This document shows, one piece after another, positions 7,809 to 15,856 of a stretch of DNA of 64,000 nt. The notes below the pieces were generated by a model that was given only the letters and a program-made list of their open reading frames with translations, was not told the origin of the DNA and did no database searches. Within the stretch, counting starts at the first letter, position 1; every line of letters begins with the position of its first letter. Source of the DNA: Microbacterium sp. NC79 (GTDB lineage: Bacteria; Actinomycetota; Actinomycetes; Actinomycetales; Microbacteriaceae); contig NZ_JAHQYI010000001.1 in assembly GCF_019061125.1 (NCBI RefSeq), positions 62,001-126,000 of the forward strand, written 5' to 3'. The position numbers were made by a program, and so were the translations under genes.

Positions 7809-9198
7809 CCCAACCGGTCGCCGACGCGATCAGCGTCGCCCCACTACCGGCACGTTCTGGCGCAGGACGATGTCCGTTCTCGGCGTGCTTAGCCTGCTCG
7901 CAGGAGTCGGTGCTGTCGCAGCTCTCACGCAGGGGCCGCGACTCACGAAAGTGACCTTTGACGGTGCTGCCGCCATTGAATCGTCCGGCACGCGCCTGAC
8001 GCTGACAGCCAATCAGGCGCTCAGCGGTATTGATGCGGATGACATCACCGTCACGCCGGCTACCGACTTCACCGTTGATGCGCAGGGCCGCAATATTGGC
8101 GTGCGGTTTACCTCGCCGCTGCACGATGACACCACATACACCGTGACTGTTGCTGGGGTCACCGCGGTCGGCGGTGGCGCGGCCGTCACTTTAGAGACCA
8201 GCATCACGACCGTGCCCGCATCGATTGTGATGCTACAACGTGAGGGGACAGGCGGTTTCGACATGGTCGTGAGCATGCCGATCGACGGGATGACACGACA
8301 GACGATCTTCACCCATGAGCACATTGAAGAGGTGCGCGTGGCGCCTGATGCGCTCGTGATTCTCGTGGAGGAGGATGAGCGAAGCGCGGTCATCGTCACC
8401 GATCGCGACGGCACGAACCCGCGGTACGTCACGCTCCCTGGCGACGGCTACGTCACGAGCCTGCAGGTGGCTCAGCGTGGCGGAACCTTTGGCTACCTTT
8501 TTACCGATCGTGAGCTGACGGAAACGTCCGGGCGAGCAAGCATTCTGTATACCGCTTCCATCCACGACCCCGCTGCACCTCCCGTCGAGCTGGACTTGGC
8601 AAGCACGGACCGCTCGGTCGGGGACTGGATGTTCGTACCTGACGCGCAAGGGATTCTGGCAGTAACGTTCGCTGGCGACCTACTTCTCACCGAATCCGGC
8701 AACTCGGCGCTCCTCGGAACCGCATATGCCATTGATGGCATATCGCGTGGAACGTACGAAGCGATCATTGATCGTTCCGGTATCCCGGTCGGCGTGAATC
8801 TGCAGACCGGCGTGGAAACACCGATCCAGCTTCCCGCGCTCAGCGGTACCCCAGGGCGAGTCGAACCGGCAAGTGACGGCGGGCAGCTGTGGGCTGTCAC
8901 GCAGCGCGATGCTGCGGGAATGCCGACGGGGCATGCGATCGAACTCGTCTCCGCCGATGGCTCAGTGCGCCCCGTTATCGAGAATGACAAGACGGAACCG
9001 ATTCTGCAGTTCTGCGTATCGCCAAGCGGGCAGTACGTCGCCGCTATTGTTGCGCCGAACTACGCCAATAACCCCTACGACACCTACACCCGCCCGATGC
9101 CGAAAACACTTACCCGCATCGTTGCGGTGGAGGATGGTTCCGTCATCAGTGAACTCAACGGATTCGATATCTCATGGTGCTCCCGCAGTCAGTTCTAA
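7798..9198 (+). CDS. Exported Ig-like/propeller-like protein of unknown function in the zinc operon
   Basis: A protein of 466 residues. A membrane anchor lies near residues 23-42, after an Arg-rich cytoplasmic start. Residues about 45-140 look like an SbsA-type Ig-like domain (LTANQALSGIDADDITV). The rest is made of repeated beta-rich blocks that fit a beta-propeller. Two Cys lie near the C-terminus (FCVSPS and the last SWCSRSQF). The start at 7798 overlaps the TIGR03943 gene by 11 nt, so it belongs to the operon. I do not recognise a named family. A surface protein made under zinc limitation is a reasonable inference. Confidence 0.6.
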   Translation: MSTDPTGRRRDQRRPTTGTFWRRTMSVLGVLSLLAGVGAVAALTQGPRLTKVTFDGAAAIESSGTRLTLTANQALSGIDADDITVTPATDFTVDAQGRNIGVRFTSPLHDDTTYTVTVAGVTAVGGGAAVTLETSITTVPASIVMLQREGTGGFDMVVSMPIDGMTRQTIFTHEHIEEVRVAPDALVILVEEDERSAVIVTDRDGTNPRYVTLPGDGYVTSLQVAQRGGTFGYLFTDRELTETSGRASILYTASIHDPAAPPVELDLASTDRSVGDWMFVPDAQGILAVTFAGDLLLTESGNSALLGTAYAIDGISRGTYEAIIDRSGIPVGVNLQTGVETPIQLPALSGTPGRVEPASDGGQLWAVTQRDAAGMPTGHAIELVSADGSVRPVIENDKTEPILQFCVSPSGQYVAAIVAPNYANNPYDTYTRPMPKTLTRIVAVEDGSVISELNGFDISWCSRSQF

Positions 9199-9911
9199 GG
9201 CCAGCGACGCGCGCTGACCTGCTTGGCTATGCCGCCGAGGTCGCGCCGACTCTCCTGGGGGGCGTCCTGCGCGTTACGACGAGCGAGGGTGCGGTGGCGG
9301 TGCGCATCACTGAGGTCGAGGCCTATCACGGGCGGGGAACGGGGGATATCGCCGACCCGGGATCCCACGCCCGGATGGGGCGCACTGATCGCAATGCCAC
9401 CATGTGGGGAGAGCCCGGTCACCTGTATGTCTACCTCAGCCACGGCATTCACTCCTGCGTGAACGTCGCAGCCGGCCCAGAAGGGCGCGGCGACGGCATG
9501 CTGTTACGCGCTGGCGAGGTGATTGAGGGGGTGGACCTCGCGCGGCAGCGGCGTAGCCTGCCTGGGCCGGACGGCATGCGAACTCCACGAGATCGGGATC
9601 TCGCTCGCGGGCCGGGGAGGCTCGGTCAAGCTGTCGGGCTGCGCCATCCGCGCCACGATGGCATCGACGCCATTACCCATGGGGAGCAGGATGGCGCCAT
9701 CGCTGAGTTGTTCTTGCGCGCCCAACCGCTGATCGAATTTTCACAGGGACCGCGCGTGGGCGTCGCGGGTGTGGCAGGTACCAGCGCCTTCCCCTGGCGC
9801 TTTTGGATCACGGATGATCCAACCGTCTCTCCATTTCGACCTGGCCGCGGCGCAGTCGAGCCGCACCGCGGTTCCGGCGCCGCTGGTTTCATCGCTGACC
9901 GTTCCACGTGA
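9174..9911 (+). CDS. DNA-3-methyladenine glycosylase (AAG/MPG family)
   Basis: A protein of 245 residues of the AAG fold. Conserved blocks are ITEVEAYHG (which includes the catalytic Glu), RNATMWGEPGHLYVYLSHG (the AAG intercalation and catalytic region) and LLRAGEVIEG. It removes alkylated purines such as 3-methyladenine in base excision repair. The start ATG lies inside the end of the preceding gene (25-nt overlap), so translation is probably coupled. A repair gene at the end of a zinc operon has no clear functional link; readthrough may be incidental. Confidence 0.88.
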   Translation: MVLPQSVLRPATRADLLGYAAEVAPTLLGGVLRVTTSEGAVAVRITEVEAYHGRGTGDIADPGSHARMGRTDRNATMWGEPGHLYVYLSHGIHSCVNVAAGPEGRGDGMLLRAGEVIEGVDLARQRRSLPGPDGMRTPRDRDLARGPGRLGQAVGLRHPRHDGIDAITHGEQDGAIAELFLRAQPLIEFSQGPRVGVAGVAGTSAFPWRFWITDDPTVSPFRPGRGAVEPHRGSGAAGFIADRST

Positions 9912-9959
9912 AACCATCGCTTGCGCGCGTGCAGAGAACGCCAGATCCCGTGCTAAACT

Positions 9960-10080
9960 GATCCCTTGTCTGCGGGCACTCCAGCACGCAGTTCGTACAT
10001 TCCCTTCCTTCTGACTCAGCAATGAGTGGTGGAAAGGCGTGTGCAGACAAGGGATCTTGGGTGAAGCCGTCCGGTTTCAC
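9960..10080 (+). promoter_or_regulatory. Structured leader upstream of rpmB-rpmG-rpsN
   Basis: GATCCCTTGTCTGC (9960-9973) is matched by its exact complement GCAGACAAGGGATC (10043-10056), a perfect 14-bp stem closing about 69 nt. A second hairpin with 8-nt arms (one G-T pair) follows at 10061-10068 and 10073-10080, 10 nt before the AAGGAG ribosome site. A possible -10 (TAAACT, 9953-9958) would start the RNA at the foot of the first stem. This could be an attenuator or a ribosomal-protein autoregulation site. I find no Zur box here. Confidence 0.6.
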
Positions 10081-10098
10081 GGTACAGAAGGAGACACC

Positions 10099-10335
10099 AT
10101 GGCAGCAGTGTGCCAGGTGACAGGAGCTGTTCCCGGCTTCGGTCACAACATCAGCCACTCGCACCGCCGGACGAAGCGTCGCTTCGACCCGAACGTGCAG
10201 AAGAAGACCTACTACGTTGCATCGCTCGGTCGTAAGATCACGCTCAACGTTTCGGCTAAGGGCATCAAGGTTATTGACGCTCGTGGAATTGAGTCGGTCG
10301 TTAAGGACCTCCTCGCGAAGGGTGTGAAGCTCTAA
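10099..10335 (+). CDS. rpmB: Ribosomal protein bL28, zinc-independent form
   Basis: A protein of 78 residues starting MAAVCQVTG, with [14 protein letters not shown] and the C-terminal [12 protein letters not shown] block of bL28. It lacks the two CxxC zinc pairs of the C+ form (only one Cys). The ribosome site AAGGAG lies 5 nt before the ATG. It is first of three ribosomal genes that all lack zinc ligands. In other actinobacteria such paralogues replace zinc-binding versions under zinc limitation. Here, downstream of the Zur operon, they may be the only copies. Confidence 0.95.
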   Translation: MAAVCQVTGAVPGFGHNISHSHRRTKRRFDPNVQKKTYYVASLGRKITLNVSAKGIKVIDARGIESVVKDLLAKGVKL

Positions 10336-10505
10336 TGGCGAAGAAGGCTCAGGACGTACGTCCGATCATCAAGATGAAGTCGACGGCTGGCACGGGTTAC
10401 ACCTACGTAACCCGCAAGAACCGTCGCAACAACCCCGACCGTCTGGTGCTGAAGAAGTACGACCCCGTCGTACGCAAGCACGTTGAGTTCCGAGAGGAGC
10501 GTTAA
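10335..10505 (+). CDS. rpmG: Ribosomal protein bL33, zinc-independent form
   Basis: A protein of 56 residues: starts [19 protein letters not shown] and carries [14 protein letters not shown], the bL33 signature. There is no cysteine, so the zinc ribbon of the C+ form is absent. The start overlaps the rpmB stop by one base (TAATG), so the two genes are translationally coupled. rpsN begins 3 nt after its stop. Confidence 0.95.
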   Translation: MAKKAQDVRPIIKMKSTAGTGYTYVTRKNRRNNPDRLVLKKYDPVVRKHVEFREER

Positions 10506-10507
10506 GA

Positions 10508-10813
10508 ATGGCTAAGAAGAGCAAGATCGCTAAGAACGAGCAGCGCAAGGTCATCGTTGAGCGCTACGCCGCTAAGCGCCTGGAGCTCAAGAAGGCTCTG
10601 GTTGACCCCAACTCGACCGACGAGCAGCGCGAAGCTGCCCGCGTCGGCCTGCAGAAGCTGCCCCGCAACGCTTCGCCGGTTCGCGTTCGCAACCGCGACG
10701 TGATCGACGGCCGCCCGCGTGGTCACCTCTCCAAGTTCGGCATCTCCCGTGTTCGCTTCCGCGACATGGCTCACCGCGGTGAGCTTCCGGGTGTGACCAA
10801 GTCGAGCTGGTAA
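10508..10813 (+). CDS. rpsN: Ribosomal protein uS14, long zinc-independent form
   Basis: A protein of 101 residues, the length of the zinc-free (C-) uS14; the zinc form has about 61 residues with two CxxC pairs. The C-terminal [11 protein letters not shown] is diagnostic. It ends the rpmB-rpmG-rpsN unit and is followed at once by a strong terminator. It sits in the small-subunit head and is essential for ribosome assembly. Confidence 0.95.
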   Translation: MAKKSKIAKNEQRKVIVERYAAKRLELKKALVDPNSTDEQREAARVGLQKLPRNASPVRVRNRDVIDGRPRGHLSKFGISRVRFRDMAHRGELPGVTKSSW

Positions 10814-10824
10814 GCACTTTTTAC

Positions 10825-10856
10825 AAAAGGGCGTCTCCTTCGGGAGGCGCCCTTTT
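10825..10856 (+). terminator. Rho-independent terminator after rpsN
   Basis: A 14-bp hairpin with a TTCG tetraloop: AAAAGGGCGTCTCC pairs with GGAGGCGCCCTTTT. The A/T ends make it usable from both sides. It closes the ribosomal protein unit. Confidence 0.9.
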
Positions 10857-10867
10857 GGCGTTCCCCG

Positions 10868-10927
10868 GGTTCAGCCGTGGGCCCCGTGGTTCCGGAGCTC
10901 CACGGCTGAACCAGCGGGGGCGGAACC
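10868..10927. repeat. 13-bp inverted repeat and GGAACC-rich spacer
   Basis: GGTTCAGCCGTGG (10868-10880) is matched exactly by CCACGGCTGAACC (10900-10912). GGTTCCG (10888-10894) and CGGAACC (10921-10927) lie in and beside it. It stands between two terminators and codes for nothing I can recognise. Confidence 0.6.
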
Positions 10928-10974
10928 ACGGGCTCGGAACTACGGGCCTGGACCACGGACCTGGGGCGGCAATG

Positions 10975-11013
10975 CAGAAGGCTCCGAGCGCCTGGGCGGC
11001 TCGGAGCCTTCTG
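10975..11013 (-). terminator. Terminator hairpin of the 11038-11922 gene
   Basis: AGAAGGCTCCGAGC (10976-10989) pairs exactly with GCTCGGAGCCTTCT (10999-11012) around a 9-nt loop. There is no T-tract. The position just past the stop of the leftward membrane protein gene suggests that it ends that transcript. Confidence 0.65.
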
Positions 11014-11037
11014 GGTGCGTCTGGTGTAGACGCAGGC

Positions 11038-11922
11038 TTACTCGGAGTCGGTCGTCTCTTCGTCGGTCGGCTCGCCTGACTCTTCGACAGCGGGCGTGCC
11101 CTGTGCCCACTCGTCGGCGACGAACGGCTCATCGCCCTTGACGACGGCCTTCCAGTTCTCCGGAAGCACGTAGTCCTCGTAGCCGCATTCCTTGAGCTCG
11201 GTGTCGAGCTGCAGGGTCAGGCGCTCCTTGCCGGCGTCGCGGGCGTCCTGCGACGTGCCGACGTAGATCTGGCCGTCCTTGGATTCCTTGTTGACGGCGG
11301 ACGCTGCCGCGCACAGGTGGTAGACGCTGCCACCCTTGGTCCACGTGACCTCGTCTTCGCCGGTGATGGCCTGCACGATGCCGGTCTCGGCGGTGTACTG
11401 CTCAACCGATGGTGCGTTCGAGGAGAAGCCGAAGAACCCGGCGACAAGTGCGACGACGATACCGATGGAACCGGCAATTGCCTTCTGCTTGCCGTCCATG
11501 TTCTTGTTCGTGAAGATCAGGATGATCAGCGGCAAGAACGCGATGATCGTCATGATCAGGCCGAGCTGGTTTTGCACGAAGAAGCGAACAGTGTCTTTCT
11601 TCGAAGCGGGGTCGAGCTTGTTGGCGTTCTTCCACAGGAGGGATCCGGCAATGGCCAGGATGCCGATGACGACAATCATGACGATCAGCAGCCACATCTT
11701 GATGGGCACCTGACGGAGCACGTAGAAGATCGTGAATGCTTCGCCGGCGATCGCGAGAATCCACAGCACGAAGGCGAGAATGCGGAAGGTCGTAGCCTTC
11801 TTTTTCGCCTCAGCGGTGGGCTTCCAAGTGGCGCCAGACCCCGTGGCCGATGCCTCTGATGATGAGGCGTTCGACGACGCGACGCGAACGACCTTCTTGT
11901 TGGACTTGGGCGCTTGGGCCAC
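11038..11922 (-). CDS. Conserved-type membrane protein of unknown function
   Basis: A protein of 294 residues. A basic, Ser/Ala-rich cytoplasmic start is followed by four membrane helices (roughly residues 45-180) and an exterior domain of about 115 residues. That domain has two Cys (HLCAAAS and KECGYED) and an acidic tail. I start it at the GTG at 11922 because GGAGG lies 6 nt upstream; an ATG 39 nt further upstream lacks such a site. No family is recognised. It diverges from the HU gene across a 311-nt regulatory region. Confidence 0.65.
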   Translation of the reverse strand: MAQAPKSNKKVVRVASSNASSSEASATGSGATWKPTAEAKKKATTFRILAFVLWILAIAGEAFTIFYVLRQVPIKMWLLIVMIVVIGILAIAGSLLWKNANKLDPASKKDTVRFFVQNQLGLIMTIIAFLPLIILIFTNKNMDGKQKAIAGSIGIVVALVAGFFGFSSNAPSVEQYTAETGIVQAITGEDEVTWTKGGSVYHLCAAASAVNKESKDGQIYVGTSQDARDAGKERLTLQLDTELKECGYEDYVLPENWKAVVKGDEPFVADEWAQGTPAVEESGEPTDEETTDSE

Positions 11923-12233
11923 GGTTACCTCCGAAATGACAATGTCAACCGCCCCTATCATGCCTGATAACCGGGGGTTTCGCGGGGCGCATGGCGGGAT
12001 CGACGCCGACCGGTTACTTCAATGGGTCTGCGCCAGTCACATCAGTCACATCAGTCACAAAAACCTCAATCTTCACGCGACACGCGATCGAAAATCGTGA
12101 AAACTCGCGGAAAAACGGGCGAGTGTCCGATTCCATTGGTACATTCAAGGCGGTTGATTGACCACCTGAAGGGAAACCTCCCTCAGACCACAAGCAAGAA
12201 CAGGCGGCGAGAGTCGCCGCTGGAGGACAACAC
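11923..12233. promoter_or_regulatory. Divergent control region with a triple 9-bp direct repeat and HU leader hairpin
   Basis: CAGTCACAT occurs three times in a row (12034-12059, the third copy ending in CACAA). A -10-like TACATT lies at 12140-12145. The HU leader holds a hairpin GCGGCGA/TCGCCGC (12204-12220) that abuts the ribosome site TGGAGGA. The repeats look like a binding array for a regulator of HU or of the divergent membrane protein. I see no gene in the region. Confidence 0.55.
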
Positions 12234-12521
12234 ATGGCTGACAAGAACATCACCAAGACTGAGCTCGTCGCAAGCATCGCTTCGGCAACCGGTCAGAGCC
12301 AGGCTTCGGTGTCGGGTGTTCTCGACGCACTGTTCGCTACGGTTTCTGACGCTGTTGCTAAGGGTGCGAAGGTTTCGATCCCGGGTTGGATCGCGTTTGA
12401 GCAGGTCGACACGTCCGCACGCACGGGCCGCAACCCGCAGACCGGTGCTGAGATCAAGATCCCTGCTGGCAAGCGCGTCAAGGTGACCGCTGGTTCCAAG
12501 CTCAAGGCAGCTGTCAAGTAA
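12234..12521 (+). CDS. HU-family DNA-binding protein
   Basis: A protein of 95 residues, the plain short HU without the Lys-rich tail of mycobacterial HupB. The family blocks are clear: NITKTELVASIA, the IPGWIAFE core, and the arm motif RTGRNPQTGAEIKIPA that inserts into the minor groove. It bends and packs DNA as a dimer. GGAGG precedes the ATG by 8 nt. It is transcribed alone and ends at a strong terminator. Confidence 0.95.
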   Translation: MADKNITKTELVASIASATGQSQASVSGVLDALFATVSDAVAKGAKVSIPGWIAFEQVDTSARTGRNPQTGAEIKIPAGKRVKVTAGSKLKAAVK

Positions 12522-12532
12522 TTCAGCTGTCG

Positions 12533-12572
12533 CAGAGGGTGTCGCATTGCGCGGCACCCTCTGTTGTTTTTT
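12533..12572 (+). terminator. Rho-independent terminator after HU
   Basis: CAGAGGGTG (12533-12541) pairs with CACCCTCTG (12555-12563), followed by TTGTTTTTTC. Confidence 0.9.
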
Positions 12573-12635
12573 CGCTCGGTACGGAACCTCGGGTTGGGCT
12601 TTGGGGAGACGGCCGACTACTCAGGGGCGAGCGCC

Positions 12636-12641
12636 TAGGCT
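12636..12641 (+). promoter_or_regulatory. Leaderless -10 box (TAGGCT) of the CopD/CtaG gene
   Basis: TAGGCT ends 6 nt before the GTG at 12648, so the transcript should begin at the start codon. Confidence 0.6.
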
Positions 12642-12647
12642 AGAAGG

Positions 12648-14621
12648 GTGAAACCGCGCACGTTGCGGGCCCTGGGCCCGGTGATTCTGATCGTCGCGGC
12701 TGTCGTCGCTATCGTGATCGGACTTGCTTACGGCGGGGGCGCGGCGCCGCTCGACCTCGGAGACCCTGGTCCCCTCGCGCGTTGGGGTCTGCCGATCGCG
12801 AAGATGTTCGTCAACATTTCGCTTGCTGGTGCGCTTGGTGCCCTCGTTATGGCGCTGTTCGCTTTCAAGCCGGGTGATCGTGCTTACGACGTGCTTCTTG
12901 ACACGGCGTCTTTCTCCGCAGCGGCGTTGACTGTCGCATCCGGTGCGGCGGCATTCTTCAACTTCATCCTGGTGTTCAACCCCCAGGTATCCCTCGGGCC
13001 GGACTTCGGGCAGCAGCTGGGGCGCTACCTCACCGACAATCCGCTCGGAACCGCGTGGCTATTGACGGTCATTGGCGCGGCCGTTCTGACGGTCCTGACG
13101 TTTGCCTGGCGTTCATGGCTTGCCACGCTGTTCGCCGCGGTGCTCACGGTCGTCGTCGCCATGCCCATGGTCACGCAGGGGCACGCTGGCGACCTCGCCA
13201 ACCACAATCTCGCCGTCTCCTCGCTCGGCATGCACGTGATCGGCGCGGGCATGTGGATCGGTGGCCTCCTCGCTGTCGTGATCGTACGCCCGCACGTCAA
13301 GGCGATCACCACAACATTGCAGCGCTACTCATCGCTAGCCCTAGCGGCGTTCATTGTCGTCGCCGCGAGCGGTGCGGTGCGTGCCTTCACAGGGCTCGGT
13401 GACTGGCAGTATTTGTTTTCGCCGTACGGCGTGCTCGTCATCGCGAAGGTCATCGCGCTTCTCATGCTCGGCATTTTTGGGGCGCTGTATCGCACCAAGC
13501 TCATCGCGAAGACCGACACGGCAAAGACCGCGAGACCTTTCTGGGCGCTGGTGGCGCTGGAACTTGCCGTGATGGGCATCGCCAGCGGCGTCGCTGCGGC
13601 CCTCGCCCGCACCCCCTCACCGGTCGCACTGCTCTCCACTGGCGTGTCACGCACCCCGGCAGAACGACTCTCCAACGCGCCATTGCCGCCAGAGCTCACC
13701 CTGCCACGCTGGTTCAGCGAGTGGAACATCGATATTTTGTGGCTCTCCGTCGGTATCGGCGGAATTGTCCTCTACCTGATGGGCGTGTACCGCCTGCACC
13801 GTCGCGGTGACCGTTGGCCGATCTACCGCACGGTGTTCTGGATTCTCGGCATGCTGCTGCTGATCTGGGTCACGTGCGGTCCGATTAACGCGTACCAGGC
13901 GTACCTGTTCAGCGTGCACATGATGGGGCACATGCTGCTCGCCATGGCGATCCCACTGCTGCTGGTGTTTGGTTCCGCTGTCACCCTGCTGCTTCGCGCG
14001 GTCGATAAGCGTCGCGACGGAACCCGCGGTGTCCGTGAGTGGGTGCTGTGGGCAATTCACTCCCCGTACTCGAGGGTCATTACCCACCCGATCGTGGCCG
14101 CCGGTATCTTCGTTGGCTCGCTCTGGCTGTTCTACTACTCCGATCTGTTCCGCTGGGCGCTTTACGACCACGTCGGCCACATCTGGATGGTCGCGCACTT
14201 CCTGATTTCGGGTTACCTGTTCGTGCTGACCCTCGTCGGAGTTGATCCGATTCCGTTCCGTCTCCCGTACGCGGGCCGGCTCATTACGCTCGTCGCGGTG
14301 GCGGCGATGCACGCATTCTTCGGTATGGCCATCATGATGAATGAGGGATTAATGGCGGCGGAGTGGTATGGCTCGATGGGGCGTGCCTGGGGCAATACGC
14401 CCATGGACGATCAATACGTCGGTGGCGGTATTGCGTGGTCGATCGGTGAGATTCCAACACTGATCACCGGTATCGTGATCGCCATTCAATGGAGCCGCAG
14501 CGACGAGAGGCTGCAGCGCAGCCGCGACCGCCACGCCGATCGCACGGGCGACGCCGAGCTCGAGGAATACAACGCGAAGCTTGCCAAGATGGCTGAGCGT
14601 GACGCAGAGCACACGGCGTAA
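12648..14621 (+). CDS. CopD copper-resistance / CtaG cytochrome oxidase assembly fusion protein
   Basis: A membrane protein of 657 residues with two parts. Residues about 1-330 form a CopD-like domain of 8-9 helices (with the HNLAVSSLGMHVIGAGMWIGG block). Residues about 360-620 form a CtaG/Caa3 assembly domain (HMMGHMLLAMAIPLLLVFG and HIWMVAHFLISGYLF) rich in helix His and Met residues. Such fusions are common in actinobacteria and are thought to handle copper at the membrane for the CuA/CuB centres of cytochrome c oxidase. The start is the GTG at 12648, fixed by a -10 box 6 nt upstream. Confidence 0.85.
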   Translation: MKPRTLRALGPVILIVAAVVAIVIGLAYGGGAAPLDLGDPGPLARWGLPIAKMFVNISLAGALGALVMALFAFKPGDRAYDVLLDTASFSAAALTVASGAAAFFNFILVFNPQVSLGPDFGQQLGRYLTDNPLGTAWLLTVIGAAVLTVLTFAWRSWLATLFAAVLTVVVAMPMVTQGHAGDLANHNLAVSSLGMHVIGAGMWIGGLLAVVIVRPHVKAITTTLQRYSSLALAAFIVVAASGAVRAFTGLGDWQYLFSPYGVLVIAKVIALLMLGIFGALYRTKLIAKTDTAKTARPFWALVALELAVMGIASGVAAALARTPSPVALLSTGVSRTPAERLSNAPLPPELTLPRWFSEWNIDILWLSVGIGGIVLYLMGVYRLHRRGDRWPIYRTVFWILGMLLLIWVTCGPINAYQAYLFSVHMMGHMLLAMAIPLLLVFGSAVTLLLRAVDKRRDGTRGVREWVLWAIHSPYSRVITHPIVAAGIFVGSLWLFYYSDLFRWALYDHVGHIWMVAHFLISGYLFVLTLVGVDPIPFRLPYAGRLITLVAVAAMHAFFGMAIMMNEGLMAAEWYGSMGRAWGNTPMDDQYVGGGIAWSIGEIPTLITGIVIAIQWSRSDERLQRSRDRHADRTGDAELEEYNAKLAKMAERDAEHTA

Positions 14622-14624
14622 CCC

Positions 14625-14647
14625 GCACACCGTCGTGACCGGTGTGC
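14625..14647. terminator. Weak hairpin between convergent genes
   Basis: GCACACC (14625-14631) pairs with GGTGTGC (14641-14647). There is no T-tract. It lies between the convergent CopD/CtaG and 14670-15728 genes. Confidence 0.4.
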
Positions 14648-14669
14648 ACGGCCCGCTGTCGTGGTTCCG

Positions 14670-15728
14670 CTAGTCCAGATCGACGGCGGAGATACTGATG
14701 GATGCCTGCCCATCCGGTGTCATGCGGATGGCGCCTCGCATCGTAAATGGTACGTCTTCGACACGCTCCCACGTTGACCCGTCGTACAGTGACTTCATTT
14801 CGACCGTCACTGTCGCTACCGCTTCGACCTCGGGAATCCTCCAGTCGGAACCATCGGGTGCGACGGTGATGGCAGGCAGTTGCGAGATAGTCCAGGTGGG
14901 GAGATTAGCGATGCGGTTCTGTACCGTCAGCCCGAAGGGGCAGTTTGTCGGTTGCAGCACCTGCTGTGATGCGCACTGGGTGATCAGGAAGTCGTTGACG
15001 CGCTCCTGAATCACGTTCACGAATTCTTCCGTCGGCTGGGTCTGCACGACGACAGGCACGGAGGTCAGGGGAACGTCAGCGAGCACTGCGGTGCCGCTTG
15101 CGGTTGAAATGGCGGTGTCGACTGCGACGGAGTACAGGCCGGGGGAGAACACCAACATGGGGACGGCGTCGGACGGGAGCGCATCCAGGCCGTCGACAGA
15201 GACTTGGCGCTTGTCGACGGTGAAGCCGTTGATGGAATAGGTCATGGAGCCGAAGACGGTGAGATCAATGACACCGAGCGGCGTGCGGGCGAACTTCCAG
15301 CCAGGAGCTAAGCCTTCCCAACCGTTTGCCTGCACGGCGAAGGTGGTGGTTCCGTCAACGCCACCTGCCGTATACGACGCGGTCACCAAAACGAGGTCGC
15401 CATCGGTGCGCTCTGAGACGATTTCAATGTCTGTCAGGGGTGCGAGGGCGTCGCGGCGCAGCAGCGCATCCGACGCGGACGGATCGATACCGGCTTCTTC
15501 AAGCTCGACGGAGTCCACGCTGACGCCAGGGACGACGAGTGCATCGGCCGCACGTCCTTGGCTGAGGAGTGTGAGGTAGTTCTCGACGAACGCGCCGGGG
15601 CCATACACGTTTTTGTAGAGCAGGGTGAATCCGAAGAATCCGCCCACGACGAGCAGCACTCCGGCCAGTGACAGGAGTGAGAGATCGCGTACAACTTTGC
15701 GTTTCTCGCGTCGTTGCTCTGGCTCCAC
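14670..15728 (-). CDS. Single-pass membrane protein of unknown function
   Basis: A protein of 352 residues: a charged N-terminus, one membrane helix (about residues 17-37) and a large exterior part with alternating beta segments. One Cys pair (TQCASQQ and TNCPFG, about 11 residues apart) may form a disulfide. I recognise no family; size and layout fit the small exported NTF2-like or repeat-domain proteins of actinobacteria. A GTG start is chosen because TAGACT ends 6 nt before it. Confidence 0.6.
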   Translation of the reverse strand: MEPEQRREKRKVVRDLSLLSLAGVLLVVGGFFGFTLLYKNVYGPGAFVENYLTLLSQGRAADALVVPGVSVDSVELEEAGIDPSASDALLRRDALAPLTDIEIVSERTDGDLVLVTASYTAGGVDGTTTFAVQANGWEGLAPGWKFARTPLGVIDLTVFGSMTYSINGFTVDKRQVSVDGLDALPSDAVPMLVFSPGLYSVAVDTAISTASGTAVLADVPLTSVPVVVQTQPTEEFVNVIQERVNDFLITQCASQQVLQPTNCPFGLTVQNRIANLPTWTISQLPAITVAPDGSDWRIPEVEAVATVTVEMKSLYDGSTWERVEDVPFTMRGAIRMTPDGQASISISAVDLD

Positions 15729-15734
15729 GAGAAC

Positions 15735-15740
15735 AGTCTA
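15735..15740 (-). promoter_or_regulatory. Leaderless -10 box (TAGACT)
   Basis: On the minus strand TAGACT is followed by 6 nt and the GTG at 15728. Confidence 0.6.
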
Positions 15741-15856
15741 AGGAGCGGTGCCGGTGCAGACGCTGAGCGTTATTACGTCGTGAGATCACGGGAGGGCGCT
15801 TGGCTCATGTGCGACCGGGGCAACTACGATGGAATGAAGCGATTCGAAGGACAACA

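Noticed and set aside
9912..10098. Zur box expected before the zinc-free ribosomal genes
   Set aside because: I looked for TGAnAAnnnTTnTCA and found no acceptable match in the leader.
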